NCBI GenBank assembly: GCA_964647255.1
Contig: CAZYGI010000149.1
Location: 1 to 5,666, forward strand
From: CAWJEL01 sp964647255
GTDB lineage: Bacteria > Chloroflexota > Anaerolineae > CG2-30-64-16
Length of the DNA stretch: 5,666 bases
Reading direction: 5' to 3'
Made by a program: the position numbers and the translations under genes. Of the stretch, positions 4,765-5,666 are shown piece by piece. The notes beneath the pieces are model-generated. The model worked only from the letters and a program-made list of their open reading frames with translations, did not search any database and was not told the DNA's origin. Numbering within the stretch: the stretch's first letter is position 1; each line of letters begins with the position of its first letter.

Positions 4765-5606
4765 GGAGGGTCCGGTGGACGGGATAGACCAGCACCTGCC
4801 TCCGAAAAGAGTCCAGCGGCGCCGAAGTCGGTGGCGGCGGGTGTGACGAACTCAGGCGCCAGCCGCATCTGCATCGCGCGGACGGAGGCGGGGGAGTGGC
4901 CCTGGTAATGGTTGTTGAAGTAACCGTAGACGGGCAGCCCGGCCTTGAGGTAGCCCCGGATCTGCTCGGCCCAGCGGTCAAGCTGCACGTCGCGATTGAC
5001 TCGCACGTGCGAGAAGTCGTCATCCGGGATGTCCTCGCGGCGGCCGAGCCAGCGGATGTAGACGAACGGCGCGGTGGTCTCGTCGAGCGCCGGCATCCAG
5101 GCGTGTTGGACGAGACATAACGCCACGCCGTGCCCCTGAAGTAAGCTCAGGAGCCGCAGCAGCGTGTTCTTTGCCAGCCACGACGGATGCCGTACTTCGA
5201 GCGCATAGCGGAAGCCGGCGGGCAAGGTCTGGAGGAAGGCGGCCAGGGCATCGAATCCGCCCGCGCCCCACGAGGGCGGCATCTGGAGGAGCAAGGGGCC
5301 AAGCTTGCGGTCGAGGTGCGTCATCGCCTCCAGAAAAGCGATCGTTTCGTCGGCGCAGTCGGTTAAGCCCTTCTGATGCGTGATCGTCTGCGGGAATTTG
5401 GCGGCGAACTGAAAGCCGACGGGCGTGCGTTCACGCCAGCCAGCAATCGTGCTGGCGCGCGGGATCGCGTAGAAGGTGGTGTCGAGCTCGACCGTGTTGA
5501 ACTGCGCCGCGTAACGCTCCAGGAACGCGCTCGATGGCGTGCCGGCCGGATAAAACGGCCCGACCCAGGAGGGATAGGTGAAGCCTTGGGTGCCGAGGTA
5601 TAACAC
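4749..5606 (-). CDS. DUF72 family protein (YecE-like TIM barrel)
   Basis: 285 residues, within the usual range for DUF72 (PF01904). Family landmarks in order: LGTQGFTYPSWVGPFYP (4-20), FNTVELDTTFYAIP (36-49), FQFAAKFPQTITHQKGL (65-81), LGPLLLQMPPSW (102-113), YALEVRHPSW (134-143), VYIRWLG (182-188) and PVYGYFNNHYQGHSP (225-239). The fold is a single-domain cytoplasmic barrel. The biochemical function of the family is not established, so none is assigned. The start is GTG at 5606 with GGGAGA (5621-5616) nine bases upstream; no in-frame ATG occurs upstream within the window. The last 15-20 residues (SRPPDPPCWPL at the end) look unlike a family terminus and are probably read through the junction with the YVTN stump. 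A promoter, if close, lies beyond the right edge. Confidence 0.85.
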   Translation of the reverse strand: MLYLGTQGFTYPSWVGPFYPAGTPSSAFLERYAAQFNTVELDTTFYAIPRASTIAGWRERTPVGFQFAAKFPQTITHQKGLTDCADETIAFLEAMTHLDRKLGPLLLQMPPSWGAGGFDALAAFLQTLPAGFRYALEVRHPSWLAKNTLLRLLSLLQGHGVALCLVQHAWMPALDETTAPFVYIRWLGRREDIPDDDFSHVRVNRDVQLDRWAEQIRGYLKAGLPVYGYFNNHYQGHSPASVRAMQMRLAPEFVTPAATDFGAAGLFSEAGAGLSRPPDPPCWPL

Positions 5607-5615
5607 TAAAAGGGT

Positions 5616-5621
5616 TCTCCC
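5616..5621 (-). promoter_or_regulatory. Shine-Dalgarno for the DUF72 gene
   Basis: GGGAGA on the minus strand lies nine bases before the GTG at 5606. It supports the GTG start, which places the conserved LGTQGFTY motif at residues 4-11 as usual in the family. Confidence 0.55.
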
Positions 5622-5666
5622 GCACTTCGCGTGAAGGGAGACTATCGGGCTAGGTTGGTGCCAGCA

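Overview
This is a GC-rich bacterial window in which every supported gene reads on the minus strand, so transcription runs from high to low coordinates. The subfamily of serine hydroxymethyltransferase, the fused one-carbon protein and the density of perfect palindromes suggest a Chloroflexota (Anaerolineae-like) genome, probably from a metagenome. That placement is inferred from memory of families, not from a search.

Layout in transcription order (right to left). A complete DUF72 (YecE-like) TIM-barrel gene lies at 5606-4749. Its 3' end overlaps a short stump of a YVTN/beta-propeller gene (about 4764-4504) that keeps only the last two blades, which looks like a deletion scar. The 250-bp gap 4249-4503 has no gene. 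It holds a cluster of short perfect palindromes that share a GTTGAAAC core but have unrelated arms, plus a larger composite stem-loop. A good sigma70-type promoter (TTGGCG, 17 nt, TATAAT) then drives a 388-residue, 12-TM major facilitator transporter (4175-3009). A 186-bp gap with dyads and a strong Shine-Dalgarno leads into a very long one-carbon gene (2822 to beyond position 1).

The one-carbon gene is the most notable object. From 2520 to 1 there is one uninterrupted minus-strand frame of 840 codons. It encodes most of serine hydroxymethyltransferase (GlyA), then a degenerate GcvT-like module, then a near-complete glycine-cleavage aminomethyltransferase (GcvT) that runs off the left edge. 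The two enzymes both use tetrahydrofolate and glycine/5,10-methylene-THF, so a physical fusion makes metabolic sense. In this copy the first 101 codons of GlyA are in another frame. At the frame change, the stretch that normally lies between the RYYGG-like motif and NVQPxSG is missing. The sequence therefore shows a deletion of roughly 70-120 nt, either a genuine inactivating mutation or an assembly error. The GlyA/GcvT boundary also carries a perfect 34-bp palindrome translated in frame, and a second repeat-like stretch is translated in frame further on.

I found no RNA genes, no true CRISPR array, no complete insertion sequence and no recognisable riboswitch. The large plus-strand open frames are antisense shadows of the GC-rich genes.
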